A DNA stretch of 36,759 nucleotides from Vallitaleaceae bacterium (GTDB lineage: Bacteria; Bacillota; Clostridia; Lachnospirales; Vallitaleaceae), in the NCBI GenBank assembly GCA_028277605.1, contig JANQFZ010000060.1, positions 1-36,759 on the forward strand, written 5' to 3'. The position numbers and the translations under genes were made by a program. Positions 24,725 to 33,066 of this stretch are shown piece after piece (position 1 is the stretch's first letter; each line of letters begins with the position of its first letter). Under the pieces are notes generated by a model. That model made no database searches. It was not told the origin of the DNA and was given only the letters and a program-made list of their open reading frames with translations.

Positions 24725-25818
24725 TGCATCATAAAATAGGATTTATTGGACTTGGTCTAATTGGGGGTTCTTTAGCTAAGGCTATCAGAGAGAAAACAGA
24801 AATCAATGTATTAGTTGCTTATGACCAAGATGAGCAAAATTTATTAAAAGCAAAAAAGGATGGTATTCTTAATCATTATAGTTTAGAGATTAACAGTCTT
24901 TTTTCAGATTGTGATATCATCTTTTTATGTGCTCCTATAGAGATAAATATAAAAGCTATTCATCAATTGCAGCCTATCATATCAGAAAACTGTATTTTAA
25001 CAGATGTAGGCAGTACCAAACAAAAGATTATGAATTATGTTATGAGCTTAGAGAATGTACCTCATTTTATTGGTGGACACCCCATGACAGGCTCTGAGAG
25101 ATCCGGATATGGTGCATCTGATAGTCACTTATTTGAAAATGCCTATTACTTATTAACTCCAGTTGAAGGCATTACAAAAAGTATGATTCAAACACTGTAT
25201 ACTATCATAAGTAATATTGGCGCATTGCCTTTACTACTAGATTACATAGAACATGATGCAATTACTGCTGTTATCAGTCATGTTCCACACGTTGTTGCTT
25301 CAACCTTGGTTCATTTGGTCCAAGACTTGGATACCAAGGAACATTATATGCATCAGTTAGCTGCTGGGGGTTTTAAGGATTTAACTCGAGTTGCCTCCTC
25401 TTCGCCCACGATCTGGCAGCACATATGTATCTCCAATAGAGAGGAAATTATTAAAGGCATTCAGGCATTTATAAGCAGGCTGATGGCTATTCAACAAGCT
25501 ATAGAAGCTAACGATAAAGAAAATATCTATAATTTCTTTGCTGAATCCAAAGCCTATAGAAATTCTTTCTCTGATAAAGTCATTGGTTCTATTTCAAAAC
25601 CTTATAAGCTCACTATTGATGTTATAGATAAACCCGGAATCATAGCAGAGATTGCGACACTACTCAGCCAGCATACAATCAATATAAAAAATATTGGTAT
25701 CATGAATAATAGAGAGCAGGAAGAAGGCGTACTTGAGATCGTTTTTTATGATAGAGACAGCCAGCAAAAAAGTATAGAACTGTTAAATCAAATGCATTAT
25801 AGAGTTTTTATAAGATAA
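24724..25818 (+). CDS. tyrA: Prephenate dehydrogenase with ACT domain
   Basis: Oxidatively decarboxylates prephenate to 4-hydroxyphenylpyruvate on the way to tyrosine. The 364-residue protein has an N-terminal NAD domain (GFIGLGLIGGSLAKAI), the catalytic segment GGHPMTGSERSGYGAS with the conserved His, an alpha-helical domain with HDAITAVISHVPHVVA, and a C-terminal ACT domain from about residue 295 (YKLTIDVIDKPGIIAEIATLL), probably binding tyrosine for feedback. It is translationally coupled to aroF by a TAATG overlap and has no chorismate mutase fusion. Confidence 0.93.
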   Translation: MHHKIGFIGLGLIGGSLAKAIREKTEINVLVAYDQDEQNLLKAKKDGILNHYSLEINSLFSDCDIIFLCAPIEINIKAIHQLQPIISENCILTDVGSTKQKIMNYVMSLENVPHFIGGHPMTGSERSGYGASDSHLFENAYYLLTPVEGITKSMIQTLYTIISNIGALPLLLDYIEHDAITAVISHVPHVVASTLVHLVQDLDTKEHYMHQLAAGGFKDLTRVASSSPTIWQHICISNREEIIKGIQAFISRLMAIQQAIEANDKENIYNFFAESKAYRNSFSDKVIGSISKPYKLTIDVIDKPGIIAEIATLLSQHTINIKNIGIMNNREQEEGVLEIVFYDRDSQQKSIELLNQMHYRVFIR

Positions 25819-25835
25819 ATGTGTTATTAACTATT

Positions 25836-25872
25836 AATCCATAAGTAGTCATGCGCGTACTTTTTATGGATT
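25836..25872 (+). other. Intergenic hairpin between tyrA and aroA
   Basis: Arms AATCCATAA (25836-25844) and TTATGGATT (25864-25872), with further GTA/TAC pairing inside after a T bulge. There is no following T run, so it is more likely an mRNA-stabilising or processing hairpin than a terminator. AroA follows 124 bases later. Confidence 0.45.
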
Positions 25873-25995
25873 ATACTAATATAGCTATAATAAGCAGTTA
25901 GATTTCATAATCTATGAATTAAATGTATTATAGTAAATAAAAATAGTAAGAAGTTTAATTACGAGACTTACAATAGGAAAGGAATCAAAGGTACT

Positions 25996-27282
25996 ATGAA
26001 AATCAATCCTATACACAGAATCAAGGGTCAACTGACAGTTCCTGGAGATAAATCTATTTCACATCGAGCTGTTATGCTAGGCTCCTTATCAAAAGGCAAA
26101 ACTACAATCCATAATTTTCTTCAGGGTGCTGACTGCTTATCCACCATTCAATGTTTTAAACAGCTTGGTATTGACATTCATATAGATGATCAAGTAGTTC
26201 ATATCCATGGCAAAGGACTTTATGGACTAAAAAAGCCTTCAAAGACTTTAAATGTTGGTAACAGTGGCACCACCATGCGTTTAATATCAGGTATTCTTTG
26301 TGGTCAGCCCTTTGAAACTCAACTGGATGGAGATAATTCCATAAGAAGCCGCCCAATGGATAGAATTCTCATGCCACTATCCCAAATGGGTGCAGAGATT
26401 AAGAGCCTAAATCAAAACAACAAAGCACCTTTGAGTATTATAGGAACATCGCTGCATAGTATCAAGTATCAGCTTCCTGTAGCAAGTGCTCAGGTTAAAT
26501 CTTGCATTCTATTAGCAGGGTTGTATGCAGAAGGTATAACTAAAGTGTTAGAACCTGTGCCAACAAGAAACCATACTGAAATTATGCTTAAGCAGTTTGG
26601 ATGTCATGTTGAAAATGAAAATAAGGAATGGCTGTTGCATCCTTGTGAACAGTTATATGGGACAACCATACATGTACCGGCAGATATTTCATCTGCTGCT
26701 TATTTTATAGTTGCAGGTTTAATTTTACCTGACTCTGAGGTGGTTATTAAAAATGTAGGTATTAACCCTACTAGAGATGGGATCATTGAAATACTTAAGA
26801 AAATGAACGCTTCTATTGAACTTCATGAAGTAAAAGAAGTCAATGGTGAATTAACAGCAGATATCTATGTTCGATCAAGCAGGCTTATTGGGACAGAAAT
26901 AAGTGGAACAGTCATCCCTAGATTGATTGATGAAATTCCTATTTTAGCAGTTGCTGCTGCTCTTGCCGAAGGCAAAACCATTATTAAAGATGCTAAAGAA
27001 CTGAAAGTTAAAGAATCCAATAGAATAGATACGATGGTTAAAGAACTAAAAAAAATGGGGGCAGCTATTGAAGCCACTGATGATGGTATGGTTATTCATG
27101 GTGTTAACCAATTAAATGGAGCATCATTAGAAAGCTACCATGATCATAGAGTAGCCATGGCCTTAATCATTGCCGCTTTAGGCGCTGACAATTCATCCAC
27201 ACTCTCTCACGCTGATTGTATGGCTATTTCATATCCTGATTTTATGAATGATGTGAACAGCATTGCCAAATCATCTATTTAA
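25996..27282 (+). CDS. aroA: 3-phosphoshikimate 1-carboxyvinyltransferase (EPSP synthase)
   Basis: Shikimate pathway enzyme adding the enolpyruvyl group of phosphoenolpyruvate to shikimate 3-phosphate. The 428-residue protein has the two-domain inverse barrel with GDKSISHRAVMLG near the start, LNVGNSGTTMRLISG, DGDNSIRSRPMDR, VASAQVKSCILLAGL, ADISSAAYF, DEIPILAVAAALAEGKT, KVKESNRI and DHRVAMAL. All substrate-binding residues appear present. AGGAATCAAAGG precedes the ATG. It continues the aro set after a 177-base gap and is followed closely by an SGNH hydrolase. Confidence 0.95.
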   Translation: MKINPIHRIKGQLTVPGDKSISHRAVMLGSLSKGKTTIHNFLQGADCLSTIQCFKQLGIDIHIDDQVVHIHGKGLYGLKKPSKTLNVGNSGTTMRLISGILCGQPFETQLDGDNSIRSRPMDRILMPLSQMGAEIKSLNQNNKAPLSIIGTSLHSIKYQLPVASAQVKSCILLAGLYAEGITKVLEPVPTRNHTEIMLKQFGCHVENENKEWLLHPCEQLYGTTIHVPADISSAAYFIVAGLILPDSEVVIKNVGINPTRDGIIEILKKMNASIELHEVKEVNGELTADIYVRSSRLIGTEISGTVIPRLIDEIPILAVAAALAEGKTIIKDAKELKVKESNRIDTMVKELKKMGAAIEATDDGMVIHGVNQLNGASLESYHDHRVAMALIIAALGADNSSTLSHADCMAISYPDFMNDVNSIAKSSI

Positions 27283-27317
27283 GACTATAATAGTAATAAG
27301 TTGGATGAGAGGTGACT

Positions 27318-27977
27318 ATGATGATAAAAACAACGATAGTAGGTTTTGGAGATAGTATTACAAATGGATATGGTGTTAATACTAATTTAGCGTATATCCA
27401 TCAGCTAGAAAAATGGCTTCCAACTTACTATCCTGCTATTTTGTGGGATATACATAAAATAAGCAAAAACAAATTGACATCAAGAGAAGCTGTTCCACTA
27501 TTTAAGAAAAATGTGTTAGAGTTGCGTCCTAATATTGTATTTATCATGCTAGGTACCAATGATTGCGCAAAAATACCTAAGCTTCATAGGAGTTTAGAAG
27601 AGTTTAAGGCCAATCTAGAAGAGATATTAGAAGCACTCCATCATCATAATAATCATACTGGTTTAAACAGCTGCGTGCCTATTCCTGTTTTAATTACACC
27701 GCCTCTTATATATAGCAATCTTGGCTATTCAGAACGTGACCATTATACTCTATCCCAGTATGTCAATACTATACTTGAGATAGCACAACACTATGATTGT
27801 CCTTGTATTGACTTTTATCATAAAATACTCTCAGAAGAAAACTATACACATTATTTGGCTAAAGACGGTTATCATTTATCGGAAGAAGGCTATGGTTTGT
27901 TGTTCGACTTAGTTTTTAGTGAATTCACAAAACTAATCAATTACCAAGGAGTTATAAAGGAAAGAATAACGTCTTAG
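27318..27977 (+). CDS. SGNH/GDSL-family hydrolase
   Basis: Esterase or lipase-like hydrolase of about 220 residues. Block I is GFGDSITNGYGV with the nucleophile Ser, block III is MLGTNDC with the oxyanion Asn, and block V is DGYHLSEEGY with catalytic Asp and His. No signal peptide is seen, so it is probably cytosolic. The reading frame also has a GTG at 27312, but that lies inside the GAGAGGTGA ribosome site; ATG 27318 or the adjacent ATG 27321 is preferred. It starts 36 bases after aroA and is probably co-transcribed, though no link to aromatic synthesis is known. Substrate unknown. Confidence 0.87.
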   Translation: MMIKTTIVGFGDSITNGYGVNTNLAYIHQLEKWLPTYYPAILWDIHKISKNKLTSREAVPLFKKNVLELRPNIVFIMLGTNDCAKIPKLHRSLEEFKANLEEILEALHHHNNHTGLNSCVPIPVLITPPLIYSNLGYSERDHYTLSQYVNTILEIAQHYDCPCIDFYHKILSEENYTHYLAKDGYHLSEEGYGLLFDLVFSEFTKLINYQGVIKERITS

Positions 27978-28049
27978 TCAACTATTCATAAAACAACCCT
28001 CACCTTTATAAATTCATTAATGCACTATACGATTAATCACAAATAATAA

Positions 28050-28112
28050 AAATGACTTAATTACAAGAAATAGTATACTAAAACTATAACATCTCTTGTA
28101 GCTAAGTCATTT
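28050..28112 (+). terminator. Long interrupted hairpin after the SGNH gene
   Basis: Outer arms AAATGACTTA (28050-28059) and TAAGTCATTT (28103-28112), and inner arms ACAAGA (28063-28068) and TCTTGT (28094-28099), set three bases apart on each side, with an AT-rich loop. It lies between convergent transcripts (aro operon and 6S RNA). The matching three-base internal loops make it look like an RNA structure and not a simple terminator. The rest of the 28000-28130 stretch holds nothing else. Confidence 0.5.
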
Positions 28113-28128
28113 TAGGTATAACCTATTT

Positions 28129-28159
28129 AAAAAGCACAAAAGCTGCTGTAAACAGCAGC
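28129..28159 (-). terminator. Terminator of the 6S RNA gene
   Basis: Arms GCTGCTG and CAGCAGC (28142-28148 and 28153-28159) with a four-base loop, followed on the minus strand by TTTTGTGCTTTTT. Confidence 0.85.
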
Positions 28160-28171
28160 CTTAATGTTCTC

Positions 28172-28354
28172 ACCCTTACCCGAAATGCCGTTCCTGAATT
28201 TTGATTCCCTAGCCCTTGCTAGGTGGGTGTCCGCATCAGAGTTTCTGTCTTCCCCTCATAATGGGGGGCTTGACATACGCTATGAGATATAGGACTCCCG
28301 TATCAGTCATGTAGGTTCAAAATGTCAGGAGTGTCGAACATCTCAGGAAATTAT
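28172..28354 (-). ncRNA. ssrS: 6S RNA
   Basis: Regulatory RNA that binds RNA polymerase holding the housekeeping sigma factor. On the minus strand the 5' end reads TTTCCTGAGATGTTCG, very close to the 5' end of E. coli 6S RNA. The segment CCTGAGATG (28347-28339) pairs with CATTTCGGG (28187-28179) over nine positions with two G-U pairs, forming the closing stem of a rod about 180 bases long; inner hairpins such as CCCC-ATTATGA-GGGG cap the far end. A sigma-A promoter with correct spacing begins it and a terminator ends it. No ORF lies here. The mature 3' end is approximate. Confidence 0.87.
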
Positions 28355-28360
28355 GTATAC

Positions 28361-28389
28361 ATTATAATACTAATTCCAATGATTTGCAA
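28361..28389 (-). promoter_or_regulatory. Promoter of the 6S RNA gene
   Basis: On the minus strand TTGCAA (28389-28384), a 17-base spacer and TATAAT (28366-28361); the start falls at an A near 28354. Confidence 0.8.
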
Positions 28390-28546
28390 GCATTTTAAAC
28401 AAATTTGTACAAGTAATTTTTTCTTTTCCTTCCATTGTCTATGTCAAGTATAGAAAACTAACAGTTAATTCATAAGTACATACATAGTATATGTTCTTTT
28501 TTGCTTCCTATTCGCATGTTACTATGGAAAGGTTTTCAATTGCCAT

Positions 28547-28575
28547 TTGCATTTTTGTGTTAAATCCTGTATCAT
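28547..28575 (+). promoter_or_regulatory. Possible promoter of the phosphofructokinase gene
   Basis: TTGCAT (28547-28552) and TATCAT (28570-28575) are 17 bases apart, about 85 bases upstream of the ATG. The match is moderate. Apart from this and the 6S promoter, the stretch 28390-28662 shows no feature. Confidence 0.4.
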
Positions 28576-28662
28576 ACTATAGGAAAAAGACAAGAAAAAA
28601 ATGAATAGATATGCCTGATTATATAGGTTAAGTGATTAAACGTAGAACTATTGGAGGTAAAT

Positions 28663-29907
28663 ATGACAAACTGTATTATAGCACAATCTGGCGGACCAAC
28701 TTCAGTCATAAACGCATCCTTAAGCGGTATCATCAAAGCTGCTATTACTCATAAAAAAATAGATATTGTATACGGATCACTCAATGGAATACATGGAATC
28801 ATAAATGATCGAACCATTAACTTAAGTGAGCTTTTTGAACCATTTATGGAACGGCTGGAAATATTAAAGACAACACCAGCCATGTATCTTGGTTCTTGCA
28901 GACATAAGCTCAAAAGCTGCGAAGCTGATCCCGATACGTATAGAAAAATTTTTGATTTTTTTACCAGGCATCATATTCATTATTTCTTTTATATCGGTGG
29001 TAATGACTCTATGGATACCGTAGCAAAGCTGGATGCCTATGCTAAGCGTATCAATTATCCTATCTGCTGTATTGGAATACCAAAAACTATAGATAATGAT
29101 TTGATAGGTACCGATCACACCCCTGGGTTTGGATCAGCTGCAAAATTTGTTGCAACGACGCTTTTAGAAATTGCCCATGATGCTTATATTTATGATATGC
29201 AGAGTGTTACAATAATAGAAATTATGGGAAGAAATGCAGGATGGCTGACCGCTGCTTCTGCCTTAGCTAGAAATACTTATAATACATCACCCGATCTCAT
29301 CTACTTACCTGAAGTTTCTTTTAAACCATCTCAGTTTATCCAAGATATACAAAATTTACAAAAGCAAAAAAAGCAGATTATTATAGCGGTCTCAGAGGGA
29401 ATAAAAAATGAAGATGGTAATTATATCGCTTCTTCTAATACAACACATAATGACTTATTTGGACATGCAGCTCTTAGCGGTGTTGGAAAAGCATTGGAAC
29501 AGATTATAAAAAATACTATTTCGTGTAAAGTACGCTCTATTGAACTAAACGTCTTACAAAGAAGTGCTGTGCATATTGCATCTAAAACAGATATTGAAGA
29601 AGCATTTGAAATTGGAAGAAAAGCCGTTCAATACGCTTTAAGAGGTATAACAGGACATATGATGGTAATCAATAGAATTCAAAACCACCCTTACCAGACA
29701 TCCATTGAATCTATAGATGTGAATGATGTAGCCAATAAAGAAAAAGTTATCCCAAAAGAGTGGCTTCACCCCAATGGAAATGATGTTACCCTCCCATTAC
29801 TCAATTATTTAAAACCTCTCATTAAGGGAGAAGCTAAGATTGATTACAAGGATGGCATACCTCAGTACATCAGTCATTCCCATTTATCAGAACTAAGCCG
29901 CAGTTAA
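28663..29907 (+). CDS. Pyrophosphate-dependent 6-phosphofructokinase
   Basis: Glycolytic enzyme converting fructose 6-phosphate to fructose 1,6-bisphosphate, 414 residues, longer than the 320-residue ATP enzyme. The phosphate-binding loop is GGNDS (112-116), with Asp115 where ATP-dependent enzymes have Gly, and the catalytic loop is PKTIDND with Lys141 where they have Gly. Both changes mark use of pyrophosphate in place of ATP and make the reaction reversible. GRNAGW and the EGI segment complete the family set. The ATG 28663 is chosen since GGAGG lies six bases upstream; an in-frame TTG four codons earlier lies inside that site. It has a single-gene layout. Confidence 0.92.
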   Translation: MTNCIIAQSGGPTSVINASLSGIIKAAITHKKIDIVYGSLNGIHGIINDRTINLSELFEPFMERLEILKTTPAMYLGSCRHKLKSCEADPDTYRKIFDFFTRHHIHYFFYIGGNDSMDTVAKLDAYAKRINYPICCIGIPKTIDNDLIGTDHTPGFGSAAKFVATTLLEIAHDAYIYDMQSVTIIEIMGRNAGWLTAASALARNTYNTSPDLIYLPEVSFKPSQFIQDIQNLQKQKKQIIIAVSEGIKNEDGNYIASSNTTHNDLFGHAALSGVGKALEQIIKNTISCKVRSIELNVLQRSAVHIASKTDIEEAFEIGRKAVQYALRGITGHMMVINRIQNHPYQTSIESIDVNDVANKEKVIPKEWLHPNGNDVTLPLLNYLKPLIKGEAKIDYKDGIPQYISHSHLSELSRS

Positions 29908-29917
29908 GTTATCAAAG

Positions 29918-29947
29918 GGGTTATATAGTTTATACTACTATTAACCC
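29918..29947. terminator. Weak convergent terminator
   Basis: Arms GGGTTA (29918-29923) and TAACCC (29942-29947) between the convergent phosphofructokinase and HD-GYP genes. The stem is short and lacks a clear T run. Confidence 0.3.
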
Positions 29948-29964
29948 TCATGATTTACTGCATT

Positions 29965-31059
29965 CTATAAATTTCCACTGGTCATAGTATCAAGCGTTCC
30001 AATGATGGTAACAGATCTTAAACGTTTATCTTTTTTCAAGTCATAGACTCTAGGTTTTATAGGTTTGTTTTTCGGATCTTTAATGATTTTAATCATTGGT
30101 CTTAAACAAGCTTCATCATTGTTTTCTTTAACAATACCACTGTAACCATTACTGAGCTTTACAAGTGTTCCAATAGGATATGGTGCTACTTTTCTAACAA
30201 ACACTTTCACAAGGTCAACATCAAACATCAGTCCACCATTAGCCATAATATATTCCATTGCTTCAGAAGGCAGCAGTGCTTTTCTATAAGGTCTTTTTGA
30301 TATTAAAGCATCATAGACATCAGCAATCGTAATAATTCTTGCAAATAGCGAGATTTCATCCTTAGCTAATTGATTAGGATAGCCATTTCCATCATATCGT
30401 TCATGGTGTTGTAGTACAGCTATACAAGAACGCATTGGTAATTCATACGTTTCTTTTAAATACTGGTATCCAAACTCACTATGCCTCTGGAGATGCTTTA
30501 ACTCCTCATCTGTTAATTTTCCTTTCTTGTTTAATATCTCTTTATCAACAAACATTTTACCAATATCATGTAAAACTGCACCAATTCCTAATTGTATCAA
30601 TTCTTGCTTATTTAGGTCAATGGCTGTACCAATAACAATAGATAGTACAGCGACATTAACACTATGAAAAAAAGTATAGTCATCATAAAATTTAAGGTCA
30701 ATAAGATTGATGATCGCATCTTGATTATCTAATATCTCTTCTACGATTTGATTAATCAATTGCTTAGTTTTATTAATCTTATAGGAACGATGCTTATCAT
30801 TCGTATCTATCAACATCATATCTTTTATCGACTTAACGGTCATAAATCTAAGGTCCTCTGAAATAATATCCCTTAATTCTATATCTTTAGAAACATCATC
30901 ATCAATATACATCCCTTGATATCCTAACTCAACAATTCGGTTTATATATCTCTTATGTATCTGTGCTCCTTTTCTCAATAAAAGCTTATGATTTTTATCA
31001 TATAAGTTTTTTCCTGTAACCATACCTTCCAATAAAGATGAAACTGGTACATATCTCAT
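29965..31059 (-). CDS. HD-GYP domain protein, putative cyclic-di-GMP phosphodiesterase
   Basis: Probable hydrolase of cyclic-di-GMP. Residues about 1-60 form an N-terminal domain of the DUF3391 type (RYVPVSSLLEGMVTGKNLYDKNHKLLL). The HD-GYP domain spans about 110-290 with HDIGK (164-168) and the signature HHERYDGNGYP (218-228), followed by ARIITIADVYDALISKRPYR. All metal and catalytic residues are present. The C-terminus (about 295-364) is a small beta-rich extension of unknown role. No membrane or sensor domain is seen, so it is cytosolic. Start ATG 31059 lies nine bases after AGGAG; ATG 31065 lies only three bases after it and is less likely. It is monocistronic. Confidence 0.92.
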   Translation of the reverse strand: MRYVPVSSLLEGMVTGKNLYDKNHKLLLRKGAQIHKRYINRIVELGYQGMYIDDDVSKDIELRDIISEDLRFMTVKSIKDMMLIDTNDKHRSYKINKTKQLINQIVEEILDNQDAIINLIDLKFYDDYTFFHSVNVAVLSIVIGTAIDLNKQELIQLGIGAVLHDIGKMFVDKEILNKKGKLTDEELKHLQRHSEFGYQYLKETYELPMRSCIAVLQHHERYDGNGYPNQLAKDEISLFARIITIADVYDALISKRPYRKALLPSEAMEYIMANGGLMFDVDLVKVFVRKVAPYPIGTLVKLSNGYSGIVKENNDEACLRPMIKIIKDPKNKPIKPRVYDLKKDKRLRSVTIIGTLDTMTSGNL

Positions 31060-31263
31060 AATCATACGCTCCTAAATAGTAATACCCTTATTATTACATA
31101 ACTTAAGATAAATTGAATAGTAACAACATACTAGATAAAATACGATTATTTGACTATATATTATCTTTTTTTACATATTTATGTACGTCAACAGAATAAA
31201 AATGCTTTCAGGTTTAAGTGATAATCATTTTTATATGTTGACTATAAACATCAAAACTACAAC

Positions 31264-31285
31264 ATTAACTAATAAATTAGTTAAT
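31264..31285. promoter_or_regulatory. Perfect 22-bp inverted repeat, candidate operator
   Basis: Arms ATTAACTAAT and ATTAGTTAAT around a central AA. It lies about 40 bases upstream of the probable -10 box of the cation transporter gene, a position suited to a regulator. Confidence 0.5.
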
Positions 31286-31348
31286 TATCGGATTATACTC
31301 TATACTTTTATCCATGGTTACGTTATAATAAATAGGTTAAAAGTTAAT

Positions 31349-31393
31349 GCATAACCACTTAGATAACAGTTCATACTGTTAAATAGGTTATGC
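31349..31393 (+). promoter_or_regulatory. Two-part leader hairpin of the CDF transporter gene
   Basis: Outer arms GCATAACC (31349-31356) and GGTTATGC (31386-31393) enclose an inner stem AACAGT (31365-31370) and ACTGTT (31375-31380) with a TCAT loop. It falls in the expected 5' leader and ends 18 bases before the GAGGTG ribosome site. It resembles no metal riboswitch I recognise. Confidence 0.5.
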
Positions 31394-31423
31394 CTTCTAG
31401 AATAAAATTATAGAGGTGCATTT

Positions 31424-32293
31424 ATGAAAAATTCCACACGCCGATATACTAAGGTAAAACAAGTAGCGATTTTAGGAGTTATAGGCAACATTGTTTTACT
31501 AATTGGTAAGCTAATTGTTGGTTTACATACTAGAAGCCAAGCTATGATTGCAGATGGCTTAAACAGTGCAGGGGATGTCTTTGCCTCTGTTATGACTTTT
31601 TTAGGTAATAAAATATCCTCAGTTCCAAAAGATAAAAATCATCCTTACGGACACGGAAAAGCTGAGTATGTTTTCTCTATGATTATAAGTTTTTCATTAT
31701 TTGGGGTTGCTTTAACTATCTTCAAGAGCTCATTTGACACACTTATGCAAAAGCAACAATTTGAGTATTCTAATTGGTTAATCTATATTGCTCTAGGTAC
31801 CATAGTAACTAAATTAATTCTATTTATCTTTGCTAATAGAATCGGGAAAAGTTTTAATAGCTTACTTGCTGTTGCAAATGCTGAGGATCATAGAAATGAT
31901 ATTTTTATTACACTCCTAACATTGATAAGTATTATTCTTGGGCTTCATAATATTTATATTGTTGATGGTGTTGCAGGTATTATAATCTCCTTCTGGATAG
32001 CCTATACCGCTATAAAAATATTTATAAAAGCCTTTATGGTTCTTATGGATACTAATTTGGATGAAGGCGTTATAGGAGGTCTTGAAAAGTATATACTTGG
32101 TATTGCAGGCGTAGACCATATAGACTCCATTAACTCTAAACCAACAGGTATTAACTACATTCTCATTGTTAAAGTGTCTGTAGATGCCAATAAAACCGTA
32201 TATGAGGGTCATAAAATAGCTGCTCAGATAAAAGAACGTCTTATTGATTTAGAACATATAGAAGATGTTATTGTTCACGTCAATCCTGCTTAA
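31424..32293 (+). CDS. Cation diffusion facilitator family transporter
   Basis: Membrane antiporter exporting divalent metals (Zn, Mn, Fe, Co or Cd) in exchange for protons. The 289-residue protein has six predicted membrane segments; segment II carries the metal-site residues ADGLNSAGDVFAS and segment V carries NAEDHRNDIFITL, the HxxxD type site. DKNHPYGHGKAEYV between segments II and III is the family loop. The C-terminal cytoplasmic domain (about 205-289) has the dimerising metal-binding fold ending in HIEDVIVHVNPA. GAGGTG precedes the ATG. It is monocistronic, with a structured leader and its own terminator. Metal preference cannot be told from these motifs alone. Confidence 0.92.
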   Translation: MKNSTRRYTKVKQVAILGVIGNIVLLIGKLIVGLHTRSQAMIADGLNSAGDVFASVMTFLGNKISSVPKDKNHPYGHGKAEYVFSMIISFSLFGVALTIFKSSFDTLMQKQQFEYSNWLIYIALGTIVTKLILFIFANRIGKSFNSLLAVANAEDHRNDIFITLLTLISIILGLHNIYIVDGVAGIIISFWIAYTAIKIFIKAFMVLMDTNLDEGVIGGLEKYILGIAGVDHIDSINSKPTGINYILIVKVSVDANKTVYEGHKIAAQIKERLIDLEHIEDVIVHVNPA

Positions 32294-32311
32294 ACAATTC
32301 TTTGCAAAATT

Positions 32312-32347
32312 AAGACATCCCAGAATATCATATCTAGGATGTCTTTT
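32312..32347 (+). terminator. Terminator of the CDF transporter gene
   Basis: Arms AAGACATCC (32312-32320) and GGATGTCTT (32337-32345) followed by TT, between convergent genes. Confidence 0.75.
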
Positions 32348-32401
32348 ACTTATCTGCATGTCATTAGGCTTCTCAATATTTCAGTTTATGTTTGATACCT
32401 T

Positions 32402-32911
32402 TTACGCTTTTTTTATGTAAGAAGCCACTATTTCACCATAAAACATAATATGATAGTCATCATCTGCATAGAGTTTATTATCTATTTCCTCAGAAAGCTG
32501 ACACCCTTTCATATCCTGCCTGCAAACTATTTGGCATTCATAGTGAAGGTCACATTCATCAATAATAGGTGTTTCTACTTTTTTACCATCAACTAATGTC
32601 AGTTGACATTCTTTAATTTTATCTCCATCTCTTTTAGAATGTGTTCCGCAATAGATTAATTCTTTTTTTAGATCTTTATTGAGTGGTAGACTTATTGTAA
32701 ATTGATCTGTATTTTTTAACATTTCAAATGTATATCTTGAATACCGAACAACGGTTACAAAAACAGGCCTACCCCACATAAATCCCAGTGTTCCCCATCC
32801 TATTGTCATGGTGTTTGTCTCTTTTTTATCTTTAACCGTTAAAAACGCACCTTTTTGCAATTGAGCCATTACTTCCTTGGCATAAGCCTTATAATCCACC
32901 TCTTGATACAT
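32402..32911 (-). CDS. Flavin reductase-like (FMN-binding split barrel) protein
   Basis: Small flavoprotein of the flavin reductase/DIM6 family, 169 residues. The signature FLTVKDKKETNTMTIGWGTLGFMW, VFVTVVRYSRYTFEML and FTISLP marks the FMN-binding split barrel. The typical role is NAD(P)H-dependent FMN reduction or flavin storage; the partner is unknown. ATG 32911 is chosen since AAAGGAGAG lies seven bases upstream; the codon two upstream of it is TTG with poor spacing. It is transcribed alone, convergent to the cation transporter. Confidence 0.85.
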   Translation of the reverse strand: MYQEVDYKAYAKEVMAQLQKGAFLTVKDKKETNTMTIGWGTLGFMWGRPVFVTVVRYSRYTFEMLKNTDQFTISLPLNKDLKKELIYCGTHSKRDGDKIKECQLTLVDGKKVETPIIDECDLHYECQIVCRQDMKGCQLSEEIDNKLYADDDYHIMFYGEIVASYIKKA

Positions 32912-33066
32912 GACCAACTCTCCTTTACCTTTATTCCCTCAGCTTACATTTTATATTTACTTTAATACTATGTATCCTAATATCATCCTATTCATTTTTC
33001 ACCGACTTATAATCCTTCAAAGCCTTCTATTTGCAAAAATGATTGTATGAATGACTTAAGTAAATC

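Larger units (their letters stand above)
31066..31423. other. Intergenic region between HD-GYP and CDF genes
   Basis: This 358-base AT-rich stretch has no ORF of note. It holds a perfect 22-bp inverted repeat at 31264-31285, a TATAAT at 31324-31329 (-35 box weak, TATACT at 31301-31306), and a double hairpin at 31349-31393 just ahead of the cation transporter gene. Confidence 0.55.

Noticed and set aside
28271..28276. A plus-strand TTGACA -35 box within the 6S RNA region
   Set aside because: No -10 box lies 16-18 bases downstream, and the bases belong to the 6S RNA stem on the other strand.
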